Part shown: piece after piece, positions 1 to 8,382 of the stretch
Position numbering within the stretch: the first letter of the stretch is position 1
Layout: every line of letters starts with the position of its first letter
Source of the DNA: Burkholderiales bacterium
GTDB taxonomy: Bacteria; Pseudomonadota; Gammaproteobacteria; Burkholderiales; JAEUMW01
Direction: 5' to 3'
NCBI GenBank assembly: GCA_016791285.1
Contig: JAEUMX010000417.1
Location: 1 to 11,489 of the forward strand
Length of the DNA: 11,489 nt
Notes under the pieces: model-generated
Databases searched by the model: none
What the model was told of the DNA's origin: nothing
What the model saw: the letters and a program-made list of their open reading frames with translations, nothing else
Program-made: the position numbers and the translations under genes

Positions 1-1052
<1,052 letters not shown>

Positions 1053-1102
1053 ACACCCTCCTTGCCCCACACGCGCCGCGTGCGGTGATCGATAAACGAT
1101 GG

Positions 1103-1130
1103 CGGCGCCTGAGCTGCGTGCCCGGCGCCG
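1103..1130 (-). terminator. GC-rich stem-loop between lpdA and maeB (weak terminator candidate)
   Basis: A perfect 7-bp inverted repeat, CGGCGCC (1103-1109) and GGCGCCG (1124-1130), encloses a 14-nt loop 20 bp downstream of the lpdA stop. There is no T tract after it on the minus strand, so it is not a classical intrinsic terminator. It could slow or partly stop transcription into maeB, or protect the 3' end of the lpdA message. A second small hairpin, CACGC-GCC-GCGTG (1070-1082), lies just upstream of the maeB ribosome-binding site. Confidence 0.35.
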
Positions 1131-1150
1131 CGTACGGGACTAGTCGATGA

Positions 1151-3232
1151 TCACTTCTTCTTGGCGGGGGGCAGGTCGGTGCATACGCCCTCGAACAGCT
1201 CGGCTGCCATGCCGACCGACTCGCACAGCGTCGGATGCGGGTGAATGGTCTTGCCGATGTCGGTCGGATCCGCGCCCATCTCCACGGCGAGGCAGACTTC
1301 GCCGATCAGATCGCCGGCATGCGTGCCGACGATGCCGCCGCCGATGCACCGATGGGTGGTCTCGTCGAAGATGAGCTTGGTAAAGCCCTCGTCGCGGCCG
1401 TTCGCGATCGCGCGCCCCGACGCCGCCCAGGGGAACACCGCCTTGCCGTACTTGATGCCCTGGGCCTTGCACTCCTCTTCCGTGAGCCCCGCCCACGCCA
1501 CTTCCGGATCGGTGTAGGCGACCGAGGGAATCTGCCGCGCGTCGAAGTACGCCGCCTCGCCGTGCGCGGCCTCCGCCGCCACGTGCGCCTCGTGCACCGC
1601 CTTGTGCGCGAGCATGGGCTGGCCGATGACGTCACCGATGGCGAAGATGTGCGGCACGTTCGTGCGCAGCTGCTTGTCGGCCGGCACGAAGCCGCGGTCC
1701 GTCACGATCACGCCGGCGTTCTCGGCGCCGATCTTCTTGCCGTTCGGGCTGCGTCCCACGGCCACCAGCACGAGATCGTAGAGCTGCGGCTCCGGCGGCG
1801 CCTTGGCGCCCTCGAACGAGACCTTGATGCCTTCCGGCGTCGCTTCCGCGCCGGTGGTCTTGGTCTTGAGCATGACGCTGGCGAAGCGCCCGGCGTTCTT
1901 CTTCTCCCACACCTTCACGAGATCGCGGTCCGCGCCGGTCATCAGGCCGTCCAGCATCTCGACGATGTCGATCCGGGAACCAAGGGTGGAGTACACCGTC
2001 GCCATCTCGAGCCCGATGATCCCGCCGCCGACGACGAGCATGCGCTTCGGCACCGACTTGAGCTCGAGAGCGCCGGTGGAATCGACCACGCGCGGATCGT
2101 CGTTCGGCATGAAGGGCAGCATCACGGCCTGACTGCCGGCGGCGATGATCGCCTTCTGGAAGCGCACTATCTTCTTCTCGCCCGTCTTCTCCTGACCGGT
2201 TCCAGTGGTGAGCTCGACCTCGATGTTGTTCGGGTCGAGGAAGCGACCTACACCGCGCACGTACTCGACCTTGCGTGCCTTCGCCATGCCGGCGAGGCCG
2301 CCGGTCAGCTTCTTGACGACGCCCTCCTTGAAGCCGCGCAGCTTGTCGATGTCGATCTGCGGCGCGCCATACGTGATGCCGTGATGGGAGAGCGCGCCCA
2401 CCTCGTCCATCACCGCCGCCGTGTGCAGCAGCGCCTTCGACGGGATGCAGCCGACGTTGAGACACACACCGCCCAGGGTCGAATAGCGCTCGATCAGCAC
2501 GGTCTTCATGCCGAGGTCGGCCGAGCGGAAGGCGGCCGAGTAGCCGCCGGGGCCGGCGCCGAGCACGACCATCTCGCACTCGATGTCGGCGCTGCCGCCG
2601 AAGGAGGCGGCCGTCGGTGCCGGCGCGGCGGGTGCGGCGGACGGGGCGCTCGGCGCTGCGGCGGGTGCTGCTGCGCTGGCTCCGGCGCCGGTCGTGGCGA
2701 GCGTCAGGATCACCGTGCCCTCGGAGACCTTGTCGCCCAGCTTGACCTTGACCTCCTGCACGACGCCGCCGATGGGCGAGGGCACGTCCATCGTCGCCTT
2801 GTCGGACTCGAGCGTGATGAGCGCCTGCTCGGCCGTCACTGAATCCCCGGACTTGACGAAGATCTCGATGATCGGCACGTCCTTGAAATCCCCGATGTCG
2901 GGCACCTTCACTTCCGCCACGCCGCCGGGGGCGCTGGTCGGGGCGGGCGGCGTCGAGACCTTGGGCGGGGTCGCCGCCGACGCTGCCGCACCTTCCGCCT
3001 CGAGCGTCAGGATGAGACTGCCCTCGGACACCTTGTCGCCGAGCTTGACCTTCACTTCCTTCACGACTCCAGCCTGCGGCGCGGGCACTTCCATCGTCGC
3101 CTTGTCGGACTCCAGCGTGATCAGCGCCTGCTCCTTCGCCACCGTGTCGCCGGGTTTGACGAACACCTCGATGATCGGCACGTCCTTGAAGTCGCCGATA
3201 TCGGGAACCTTGATCTCTACGACGTTGGCCAT
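1151..3232 (-). CDS. lpdA: Dihydrolipoamide dehydrogenase (E3) with two N-terminal lipoyl domains
   Basis: Flavoprotein E3 of the pyruvate dehydrogenase complex; it reoxidises dihydrolipoyl groups on E2 and reduces NAD+. The protein has 693 residues, against about 470-480 for plain E3. The extra length is two lipoyl domains (about 1-80 and 105-180), each with the lipoylation motif ESDKATM, lysines K44 and K145, followed by Ala/Pro-rich flexible linkers. The E3 core starts near residue 216: FAD-binding GAGPGG (225-230), redox disulfide C257/C262 in GGVCLNVGCIPSK, NAD-binding GGGIIG (402-407), a second FAD stretch FAIGDV, and the catalytic pair H666/E671 in HPHPTLCE. E3 with one N-terminal lipoyl domain is known from Neisseria and Ralstonia; two is less usual. 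It starts 12 bp after the aceF stop with AAAGGGAA as ribosome-binding site, so the two are surely co-transcribed. All catalytic residues are present, so it should be active. Confidence 0.97.
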   Translation of the reverse strand: MANVVEIKVPDIGDFKDVPIIEVFVKPGDTVAKEQALITLESDKATMEVPAPQAGVVKEVKVKLGDKVSEGSLILTLEAEGAAASAATPPKVSTPPAPTSAPGGVAEVKVPDIGDFKDVPIIEIFVKSGDSVTAEQALITLESDKATMDVPSPIGGVVQEVKVKLGDKVSEGTVILTLATTGAGASAAAPAAAPSAPSAAPAAPAPTAASFGGSADIECEMVVLGAGPGGYSAAFRSADLGMKTVLIERYSTLGGVCLNVGCIPSKALLHTAAVMDEVGALSHHGITYGAPQIDIDKLRGFKEGVVKKLTGGLAGMAKARKVEYVRGVGRFLDPNNIEVELTTGTGQEKTGEKKIVRFQKAIIAAGSQAVMLPFMPNDDPRVVDSTGALELKSVPKRMLVVGGGIIGLEMATVYSTLGSRIDIVEMLDGLMTGADRDLVKVWEKKNAGRFASVMLKTKTTGAEATPEGIKVSFEGAKAPPEPQLYDLVLVAVGRSPNGKKIGAENAGVIVTDRGFVPADKQLRTNVPHIFAIGDVIGQPMLAHKAVHEAHVAAEAAHGEAAYFDARQIPSVAYTDPEVAWAGLTEEECKAQGIKYGKAVFPWAASGRAIANGRDEGFTKLIFDETTHRCIGGGIVGTHAGDLIGEVCLAVEMGADPTDIGKTIHPHPTLCESVGMAAELFEGVCTDLPPAKKK
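2693..3232 (-). repeat. Di-lipoyl segment, E3 copy (near duplicate of 4283-4822)
   Basis: Codons 1-180 of lpdA: lipoyl domain 1, an Ala/Pro linker containing ATPPKVS, and lipoyl domain 2. It aligns without any gap to codons 1-180 of aceF, with lipoyl lysines at residues 44 and 145 in both. By hand count, residues 81-178 differ at 11 of 98 positions and residues 1-80 at 19 of 80. Similarity is also obvious at the DNA level around 2850-3000 compared with 4440-4590. Within each protein, domains 1 and 2 are less alike than domain 2 of E2 is to domain 2 of E3, so exchange or duplication occurred between the genes. Confidence 0.9.
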
Positions 3233-3244
3233 GACTGTTTCCCT

Positions 3245-4822
3245 TTAGAGCAGGATGCGCCGGAAATCGGCGAGCAGGTTCGCGAAGTGGACGTTGAAGC
3301 GGGCGGCGGCGGCGCCGTCGATGACGCGGTGATCCCACGACAGCGACAGCGGCTGGATCAGGCGCGGCACGAACTGCTTGCCGTCCCACACCGGCTTGTG
3401 GAAGCTGCGGCAGCACCCCATGATCGCCACCTCGGGCGCGTTGATGATCGGCGTGAAGTAGGTCCCGCCGATGCCGCCGAGCGACGAGATCGTGAAGCAG
3501 CCGCCCTGCATCTGGTCGGGCTTGAGCTTGCCGTCGCGCGCGAGCTTCGCGAGATCGCCCATCTCCTGCGCGATCGCCATGACGCCCTTCTTGTCGCAGT
3601 CGCGGATCACCGGCACCACCAGCCCGTTCGGCGTGTCCGCCGCAAAGCCGATGTGGTAGTACTGCTTGAGGATCAGATTGTCGCCGTCGAGCGAGGCGTT
3701 GAACTCGGGGAATTTCCTGAGCGTCGCCACCGAGGCTTTGATCATGAACGCCAGCATGCTCAGACGCACGTTGGACTTGGCCTTCTCGCCCTCCTTGTTG
3801 AGCTGCACGCGGAAGGCTTCGAGGTCCGTGATGTCCGCTTCGTCGTGATTGGTGACGTGCGGGATCATCACCCAGTTGCGGTGCAGGTTCGCACCCGAAA
3901 TCTTCTTGATGCGCGCGAGCGGCTTCGACTCCACCGGGCCGAACTTGGTGAAATCGAGGCTCGGCCACGGCAGCAGGCTGATGCCGCCGACCCCGGCACC
4001 GCCGGCAGCGGCGGGCGCTGCAGCGGGTGCACCGCCGCTCTTGGCGAAGGCTTCCACGTCCTCCTTGAGAATGCGCCCCTTGTCGCCGGTACCCTTCACC
4101 CTTCCGAGATCGACCTTGAGCTCGCGCGCGACCTTGCGCACCGACGGGCTCGCGTAGGCGAGGGCGAACGCGGCCTCGTCGATCGCCCCGGAGGGCGCCG
4201 CTGCCGCAGCGGGTGCTGCCGGCGCGGCTGCTGCCGGGGCAGGTGCCGCCGCAGCAGGCGCGGGAGCGGGAGCTGCCACGCCAGTGGAGAGGGTCAGGAT
4301 CACCGTGCCCTCGGACACCTTGTCCCCGAGCTTCGCCCTCACTTCCTGGACGATGCCGCCGATCGGCGAGGGCACGTCCATCGTCGCCTTGTCCGATTCG
4401 AGCGTGATGAGCGGCTGCTCGGCCTTCACCGTGTCGCCGGGCTTGACGAAGATCTCGATGATCGGCACGTCCTTGAAGTCGCCGATGTCGGGCACCTTCA
4501 CCTCCGCGACCCCGCCGGGTGCGGTGGTCGGAGCAGGCGGCGCCGAGACCTTGGGCGGGGTGGCGGCTGCCTCCGCCGCACCCTCGGCTTCGAGCGCGAG
4601 AATGAGGCTGCCCTCGCTCACCTTGTCGCCCACCGCCACCTTCACTGCCTTCACCACACCCCCGGCCGGCGATGGCACTTCCATCGTCGCCTTGTCCGAT
4701 TCGAGCGTGATGAGCGGGTCTTCCGGTTTGACCGTGTCCCCCGCCTTCACCATTACTTCGATGATCGGAATATCCTTGAAATCGCCGATATCCGGCACCT
4801 TCACTTCGGTAATCGCACCCAT
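3245..4822 (-). CDS. aceF: Dihydrolipoamide acetyltransferase (E2 of pyruvate dehydrogenase), two lipoyl domains
   Basis: Core of the pyruvate dehydrogenase complex: its swinging lipoyl arms take the acetyl group from E1 and its C-terminal domain passes it to CoA. The 525 residues are ordered as lipoyl domain 1 (1-80, K44), an Ala/Pro linker, lipoyl domain 2 (105-180, K145), a long Ala/Pro linker (182-212), the peripheral subunit-binding domain (about 222-261, SPSVRKVARELKVDL and GTGDKGRILKEDV), a short linker, and the acetyltransferase domain (about 285-525). The last has the active-site motif WDHRVIDG with H498 and D502 at the C terminus. E. coli AceF has three lipoyl domains; two is common in beta-proteobacteria. 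The start at 4822 follows a GGGGGTGA ribosome-binding site. It lies 86 bp behind aceE and 12 bp before lpdA. Nothing is missing, and the protein should be functional. Confidence 0.97.
   Translation of the reverse strand: MGAITEVKVPDIGDFKDIPIIEVMVKAGDTVKPEDPLITLESDKATMEVPSPAGGVVKAVKVAVGDKVSEGSLILALEAEGAAEAAATPPKVSAPPAPTTAPGGVAEVKVPDIGDFKDVPIIEIFVKPGDTVKAEQPLITLESDKATMDVPSPIGGIVQEVRAKLGDKVSEGTVILTLSTGVAAPAPAPAAAAPAPAAAAPAAPAAAAAPSGAIDEAAFALAYASPSVRKVARELKVDLGRVKGTGDKGRILKEDVEAFAKSGGAPAAAPAAAGGAGVGGISLLPWPSLDFTKFGPVESKPLARIKKISGANLHRNWVMIPHVTNHDEADITDLEAFRVQLNKEGEKAKSNVRLSMLAFMIKASVATLRKFPEFNASLDGDNLILKQYYHIGFAADTPNGLVVPVIRDCDKKGVMAIAQEMGDLAKLARDGKLKPDQMQGGCFTISSLGGIGGTYFTPIINAPEVAIMGCCRSFHKPVWDGKQFVPRLIQPLSLSWDHRVIDGAAAARFNVHFANLLADFRRILL
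4283..4822 (-). repeat. Di-lipoyl segment, E2 copy (near duplicate of 2693-3232)
   Basis: Codons 1-180 of aceF, gap-free match to the start of lpdA. The shared linker (ATPPKVS followed by PPAPT and APGGVAEVKVPD) is normally a fast-changing part of such proteins, yet it is almost identical here. This argues for recent copying or ongoing gene conversion rather than old common descent of lipoyl domains. Confidence 0.9.
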
Positions 4823-4854
4823 GTCACCCCCGAAAGTTTTGCGCTCACGTCACG

Positions 4855-4909
4855 GCGCGCTCGGCGCGCACCGCGACAAGGACGTTGTCAGGACCGCTCG
4901 CGTGCGAGC
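4855..4909 (-). other. Three stacked hairpins in the aceE-aceF intercistronic gap
   Basis: The 86-bp gap (4823-4908) holds three consecutive inverted repeats: GCTCG-CGTG-CGAGC (4896-4909, touching the aceE stop codon), GACAA-GGACG-TTGTC (4875-4889) and GCGCGC-TCG-GCGCGC (4855-4869). None is followed by a T run on the minus strand, so read-through into aceF is expected. Intercistronic hairpins of this kind can mark RNase processing or differential stability, which would let E1 and E2/E3 levels differ. The function is inferred; the repeats themselves are seen directly. Confidence 0.5.
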
Positions 4910-7566
4910 TAGACCGTTACCGGATTGGGTTTCTCCGGGTCGATGCCGTACTTCGCGATCGCCTCCTCGGCCTTCTTCGCGGGCAACGTGCCCTCGTCCG
5001 CGAGCGCCTTCAGCGCGGCCACTGTGACGTAGTGGCGGTTCACCTCGAAGAACTCGCGCAGCTTCACCCGATAGTCGCTGCGGCCGAAGCCGTCGGTACC
5101 GAGCACGCGGACGCGCTGCGGCAGGAAGCCGCGCAACTGGTCGACGAACGCGCGCATGTAGTCGGTGGAGGCGATCACTGGTCCCTGGCGGCCGTCGAGA
5201 CACTTTTCGATGTGGCTCTTCCGCTGCGGCTGGGTGGGATGCAGCATGTTCCAGCGATCGGTCTCGATCCCGTCGCGGCGCAGCTCGTTGAAGCTCGGGC
5301 AGCTCCAGATGTCCGCGTTCACGCCCCAGTCGTCCTTCAGCAGGTCGGCGGCGGCGATCACCTCGCGCAGGATGGTCCCGGAGCCCATGAGCTGCACGCG
5401 CGGTCCCTTGCCCTTGTCGCCCTCGCGGAAGAGATACATGCCCTTGATGATCCCTTCCTCCGCACCCTCGGGCAGGGCGGGGTGGGGGTAGTTCTCGTTC
5501 ATCACCGTGATGTAGTAATAGACGTCTTCCTGCTCCTGATACATGCGGCGCATGCCATCGTGCACGATCACTATCACCTCGTACGCGAAGGTCGGGTCGT
5601 AGGACACGCAGTTCGGAATGGTCGATGCCAGGATGTGGCTGTGGCCGTCCTCGTGCTGCAGGCCTTCGCCGTTCAGCGTGGTGCGCCCCGCGGTGCCGCC
5701 CATGAGGAAGCCGCGGCAGCGCATGTCCCCCGACGCCCAGGCCAGGTCGCCCACGCGCTGCAGCCCGAACATCGAGTAGTAAATGTAGAACGGGATCATC
5801 GGCACGTTGCTGGTGCTGTACGAGGTGGACGCCGCGATCCACGAACACATCGCGCCCGCCTCGTTGATGCCTTCCTGCAGCACCTGACCCGCCTTGTCCT
5901 CGCGGTAGTACATGAGCTGGTCGGCGTCCTGCGGTTTGTAGAGTTGCCCCACCTGCGAGAAGATGCCGAGCGCCCGGAACATGCCTTCCATGCCGAAGGT
6001 GCGCGACTCATCCGGCACGATGGGCACGATGTGCTTGCCGATCGTCTTGTCCTTGACCAGCATGTTGAGCATCTGGACGAAGGCCATGGTGGTGGAGATC
6101 TCGCGCGCCTCGGTGCTCTTCAGAAGCCGCTCGAAGGTCGAAAGCGGGGGAATTTCGAGCGACGCGGACTTGCGCCGGCGCGAGGGCAGGTAACCGCCGA
6201 GCTTGGCGCGGCGCTCGTGCAGGTATTTCTTCACCGGGCTGCCCTCGGGCAAAGTGAGGTAGGGCATGTCCGGAAGCTGCTCGTCCGTGATCGGGATGTT
6301 GAAGCGATCGCGGAATTGGCGAATGGAGTCCTGGGTCATCTTCTTCGCCTGGTGCGCGATCATCTGGCCTTCGCCCGACTCGCCCATGCCGAAGCCCTTC
6401 ACGGTCTTGGCCAGGATCAGCGTCGGCTGTCCCTTGTGTTGCATGGCCGCCGCGTAGGCCGCGTAGACCTTCTGCGGATCGTGGCCGCCGCGTTCGAGCG
6501 CCCAGATCTCGTCGTCGCTCATGTCCGCGACCATCGCCTTCAGCTCCGGATACTTGCCGAAGAAATGCTCGCGCACGTAGGCGCCGTTCTTCGACTTGAA
6601 GTCCTGGTATTCGCCGTCGACGCATTCCTCCATGCGCTTGAGCAGAATGCCGTCCTTGTCCTTGGCCAGCAGCTTGTCCCAGCCGCTGCCCCACACCACC
6701 TTGATGACGTTCCAGCCCGCGCCCCGGAACACCGATTCGAGCTCCTGGATGATCTTGCCGTTGCCGCGCACCGGACCATCGAGGCGCTGCAGGTTGCAGT
6801 TGATGACGAAGATGAGGTTGTCCAGGTGCTCGCGGCCGGCGAGCGAGATCGAGCCCAGGGTCTCCGGTTCGTCGCACTCCCCGTCGCCCAGGAAACCCCA
6901 CACCTTGCGACCTTCGGTGTGGGCGAGCCCACGTCCTTCGAGATACTTGAGGAAGCGCGCCTGGTAGATGGCCATGAGCGGGCCGAGGCCCATCGACACG
7001 GTCGCGAACTGCCAGAAATCCGGCATGAGCCACGGGTGCGGGTAGGACGAGAGTCCCTTGCCGCCGGTCTCCTGGCGATAGTGGTCGAGCTGTTCCTCGG
7101 TCAGCCGACCGAGCAGGAAGGCCCGCGCGTAGATGCCCGGCGCGGAATGCCCCTGGATGTAGAGCAGGTCACCGCCGTGCGACTCGGTCGGGGCGTGGAA
7201 GAAGTGCTCGTAGCCCACGTCGTAGAGGATCGCTGCCGAGGCGAAACTGGAGATGTGGCCACCGAGCTCGGAGGATTTCTTGTTCGCCCGCAGGATGATC
7301 GCCACTGCATTCCAGCGCAATGCCGCGCGGATCTCTTCCTCCATCTTGGGGTCGCCCGGCGCCTTTGCTTCCTTCTCGACCGGGATCGTGTTCACGTACG
7401 CCGTGGTCATCGAATACGGCAGATAGGCGCCGCTGCGCCGTGCCTCGTCGATCAGGCGTTCGATGATGAAATGAGCGCGCTCGGGTCCCCGATACTGCAC
7501 CACCGCCTTCAGTGAATCGATCCATTCCCGGGTTTCGGTCGGATCGACGTCTTGGCGAATATCCAT
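4909..7566 (-). CDS. aceE: Pyruvate dehydrogenase E1 component, homodimeric AceE type
   Basis: Thiamine-diphosphate enzyme that decarboxylates pyruvate and acetylates the E2 lipoyl arms. With the start at 7566 it has 885 residues, against 887 for E. coli AceE. Similarity to the E. coli protein runs end to end. Visible marks are GGHISSFASAA (H104) and YIQGHSAPG (H140), matching the active-site histidines H106 and H142 of E. coli; the ThDP/Mg motif GDGECDEP from residue 227, ending at INCNLQ; EARTFGMEG-like ESRTFGMEG; the NGEGLQHEDGHSH stretch; and LGTDGFGRSD near the C terminus. The open frame extends 25 codons further to an ATG at 7641, but those residues are unlike the family and the start at 7566 has a good ribosome-binding site. 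It is the first gene of the aceE-aceF-lpdA(-maeB) cluster. No PdhR box of the E. coli type is visible upstream. Confidence 0.98.
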   Translation of the reverse strand: MDIRQDVDPTETREWIDSLKAVVQYRGPERAHFIIERLIDEARRSGAYLPYSMTTAYVNTIPVEKEAKAPGDPKMEEEIRAALRWNAVAIILRANKKSSELGGHISSFASAAILYDVGYEHFFHAPTESHGGDLLYIQGHSAPGIYARAFLLGRLTEEQLDHYRQETGGKGLSSYPHPWLMPDFWQFATVSMGLGPLMAIYQARFLKYLEGRGLAHTEGRKVWGFLGDGECDEPETLGSISLAGREHLDNLIFVINCNLQRLDGPVRGNGKIIQELESVFRGAGWNVIKVVWGSGWDKLLAKDKDGILLKRMEECVDGEYQDFKSKNGAYVREHFFGKYPELKAMVADMSDDEIWALERGGHDPQKVYAAYAAAMQHKGQPTLILAKTVKGFGMGESGEGQMIAHQAKKMTQDSIRQFRDRFNIPITDEQLPDMPYLTLPEGSPVKKYLHERRAKLGGYLPSRRRKSASLEIPPLSTFERLLKSTEAREISTTMAFVQMLNMLVKDKTIGKHIVPIVPDESRTFGMEGMFRALGIFSQVGQLYKPQDADQLMYYREDKAGQVLQEGINEAGAMCSWIAASTSYSTSNVPMIPFYIYYSMFGLQRVGDLAWASGDMRCRGFLMGGTAGRTTLNGEGLQHEDGHSHILASTIPNCVSYDPTFAYEVIVIVHDGMRRMYQEQEDVYYYITVMNENYPHPALPEGAEEGIIKGMYLFREGDKGKGPRVQLMGSGTILREVIAAADLLKDDWGVNADIWSCPSFNELRRDGIETDRWNMLHPTQPQRKSHIEKCLDGRQGPVIASTDYMRAFVDQLRGFLPQRVRVLGTDGFGRSDYRVKLREFFEVNRHYVTVAALKALADEGTLPAKKAEEAIAKYGIDPEKPNPVTV

Positions 7567-8033
7567 GGCTATCCCCTTCTCGTTGAAACGTGCGACTGAC
7601 GATCCCGTTCCTGACGGGCTTCGGTTCCTCTTCCCGGACACCGGGCGGCCGAGTTGCCGCCGGCAATTCCGGCTACTGCAATGGCGCCCAGCCTGCGGTC
7701 AGACCCCGTGCGCGAGGGTCCGCCAAGGCGGGGGAGGGCAATACGGTCGGGAGATGGGGTCGAGCGCGGACCGATCAGAGGCGACCAATCGCCGGCTGCC
7801 ACGGATTCCCGTTCCGCCCGAACAGACGGGTGCTCTACCCGCGGGCGCAACCATCCGGAGCTCGATGCGATTTGCACGGCTCTGCCTGATGCTGCTCACT
7901 GCCTGCCTCCATCCCGTCCTGCTTTATTGCTCTTCTCGTTTCCATCTGTGCCCGGAAGCCCCGATCGGCCAGCCGGGCGATGCTGCGCGCACGCTCAAGT
8001 GTGTCGAGGTGGGCGAAAGTGCAAGGAGAGTTG
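7567..8033. other. Gene-free aceE leader and upstream region
   Basis: No convincing gene is seen in these 467 bp. Near aceE there are two small hairpins, TTGCC-GCC-GGCAA (7654-7666) and CCCGG-ACA-CCGGG (7633-7645), which would lie in the 5' leader if transcription starts further up. A palindrome GGTcagACC (7697-7705) has the GGT-N3-ACC core seen in operators of some GntR/FadR-family regulators, but lacks the flanking T and A of the PdhR site; it may be chance. I found no clear -35/-10 pair for aceE. An ATG at 7865 (plus) with GGAG 4 nt upstream opens a leader-like MRFARLCLMLLTAC stretch with a lipobox-like end, but what follows resembles no known protein and the frame collapses. Confidence 0.5.
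7573..7580 (-). promoter_or_regulatory. Ribosome-binding site fixing the aceE start
   Basis: AGAAGGGG on the minus strand lies 6 nt before the ATG at 7566. It decides between this start, whose protein begins MDIRQDVDP as expected for the family, and the longer in-frame ATG at 7641, which would add 25 unrelated residues. Confidence 0.7.
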
Positions 8034-8308
8034 ATGCATATCAAGATAGCCGCACATCGGTACGACTGCAAGCCAAATGCACGTCGCACTGCGTCAATTG
8101 CGCGGGTTCGCGAGCCGGCTCTGCCGACGCACTGGGAAGCGGCCGACGCCGCGGCGGCGCGCTGCGCCGAAGATGCCGGCATCCCGGTCAAGATCGCGGT
8201 GGTCGAATCAGGCGGCAACCTGGCGGCGTTCCTGCGCATGCCGGGCGCGTTTCTGCACTGGTCGATACCGCGATCGACAAGGTCTACACCGCAGCGGGCC
8301 TCCTCCGA
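8034..8308 (+). pseudogene. Frameshifted, truncated GlcG/HbpS-like (DUF336 family) remnant
   Basis: An ATG at 8034 with AAGGAG 5 nt upstream (8023-8028) opens a frame whose later part reads AADAAAARCAEDAGIPVKIAVVESGGNLAAFLRMPGA (split here as AADAAAARCAEDAG, then IPVKIAVVESGGNLAAF, then LRMPGA). This is the hallmark of the GlcG/HbpS/PduO-C-like family: a helix, then an IAVVDxGGxLxAxxRMDGA strand pair. The next expected segment, S-x-x-x-D-x-A-x-DKxYTAA, appears one frame off as SALVDTAIDKVYTAAG (from 8252). The shift fits loss of a single base in GTTTC at 8249-8253. The family needs about 60 more residues after this, but the frame meets the repeat block at 8314 instead, so the 3' third is gone. 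The first 30 codons are not clearly family-like. Family members are small proteins linked to haem binding or to glycolate and diol operons; the precise role here cannot be told. Confidence 0.65.
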
Positions 8309-8313
8309 ACTCA

Positions 8314-8366
8314 AAAGGGGACATTTGTACTTTGGAGAAAGGGGACATTGCGACTTTGGGCTAACA
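8314..8366 (+). mobile_element. Solo insertion-sequence end: two tandem 22-bp repeats (IS21-like style)
   Basis: Two direct repeats of 22 bp at 24-bp spacing, 8314-8335 and 8338-8359, share AAAGGGGACATT and ACTTTGG and differ at 3 central bases. They are followed by CTAACA (8361-8366). Serial GGGGACATT...ACTTTGG units ending in TAACA resemble the multiple transposase-binding repeats at the termini of IS21-family elements, whose ends are TGT...ACA. This identification is from memory of the pattern. No transposase gene and no second end are present, so this is a scar left after deletion, and it sits exactly where the GlcG-like remnant is cut off. Confidence 0.5.
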
Positions 8367-8382
8367 AATGTCTAACGTCCTC

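Noticed and set aside
1235..7515. Long plus-strand open frames opposite lpdA, aceF and aceE (about 535, 541 and 876 codons), and a 778-codon minus frame at 1632-3968.
   Set aside because: They are mirror or shifted frames of GC-rich genes. Their translations are rich in Arg, His, Ala and Asp with no domain signature, while the overlapping minus-strand frames match well-known enzymes over their full length.
7567..7641. Longer aceE start at 7641.
   Set aside because: The extra 25 residues do not resemble AceE N termini, and the ATG at 7566 has a well-placed ribosome-binding site and gives the expected family length.
7740..7860. tRNA-like stretch on the minus strand (GGGTAGAGCACCCG near 7830-7850).
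   Set aside because: No acceptor stem, no GGTTCGAATCC-type T arm and no cloverleaf could be fitted.
7865..8033. Possible small lipoprotein (MRFARLCLMLLTAC with a lipobox-like LTAC).
   Set aside because: Only the first 14 residues look leader-like; the rest is Cys/Arg-rich without similarity and runs on as an off-frame reading of the GlcG-like relic. Kept only as a remark in the gene-free region.
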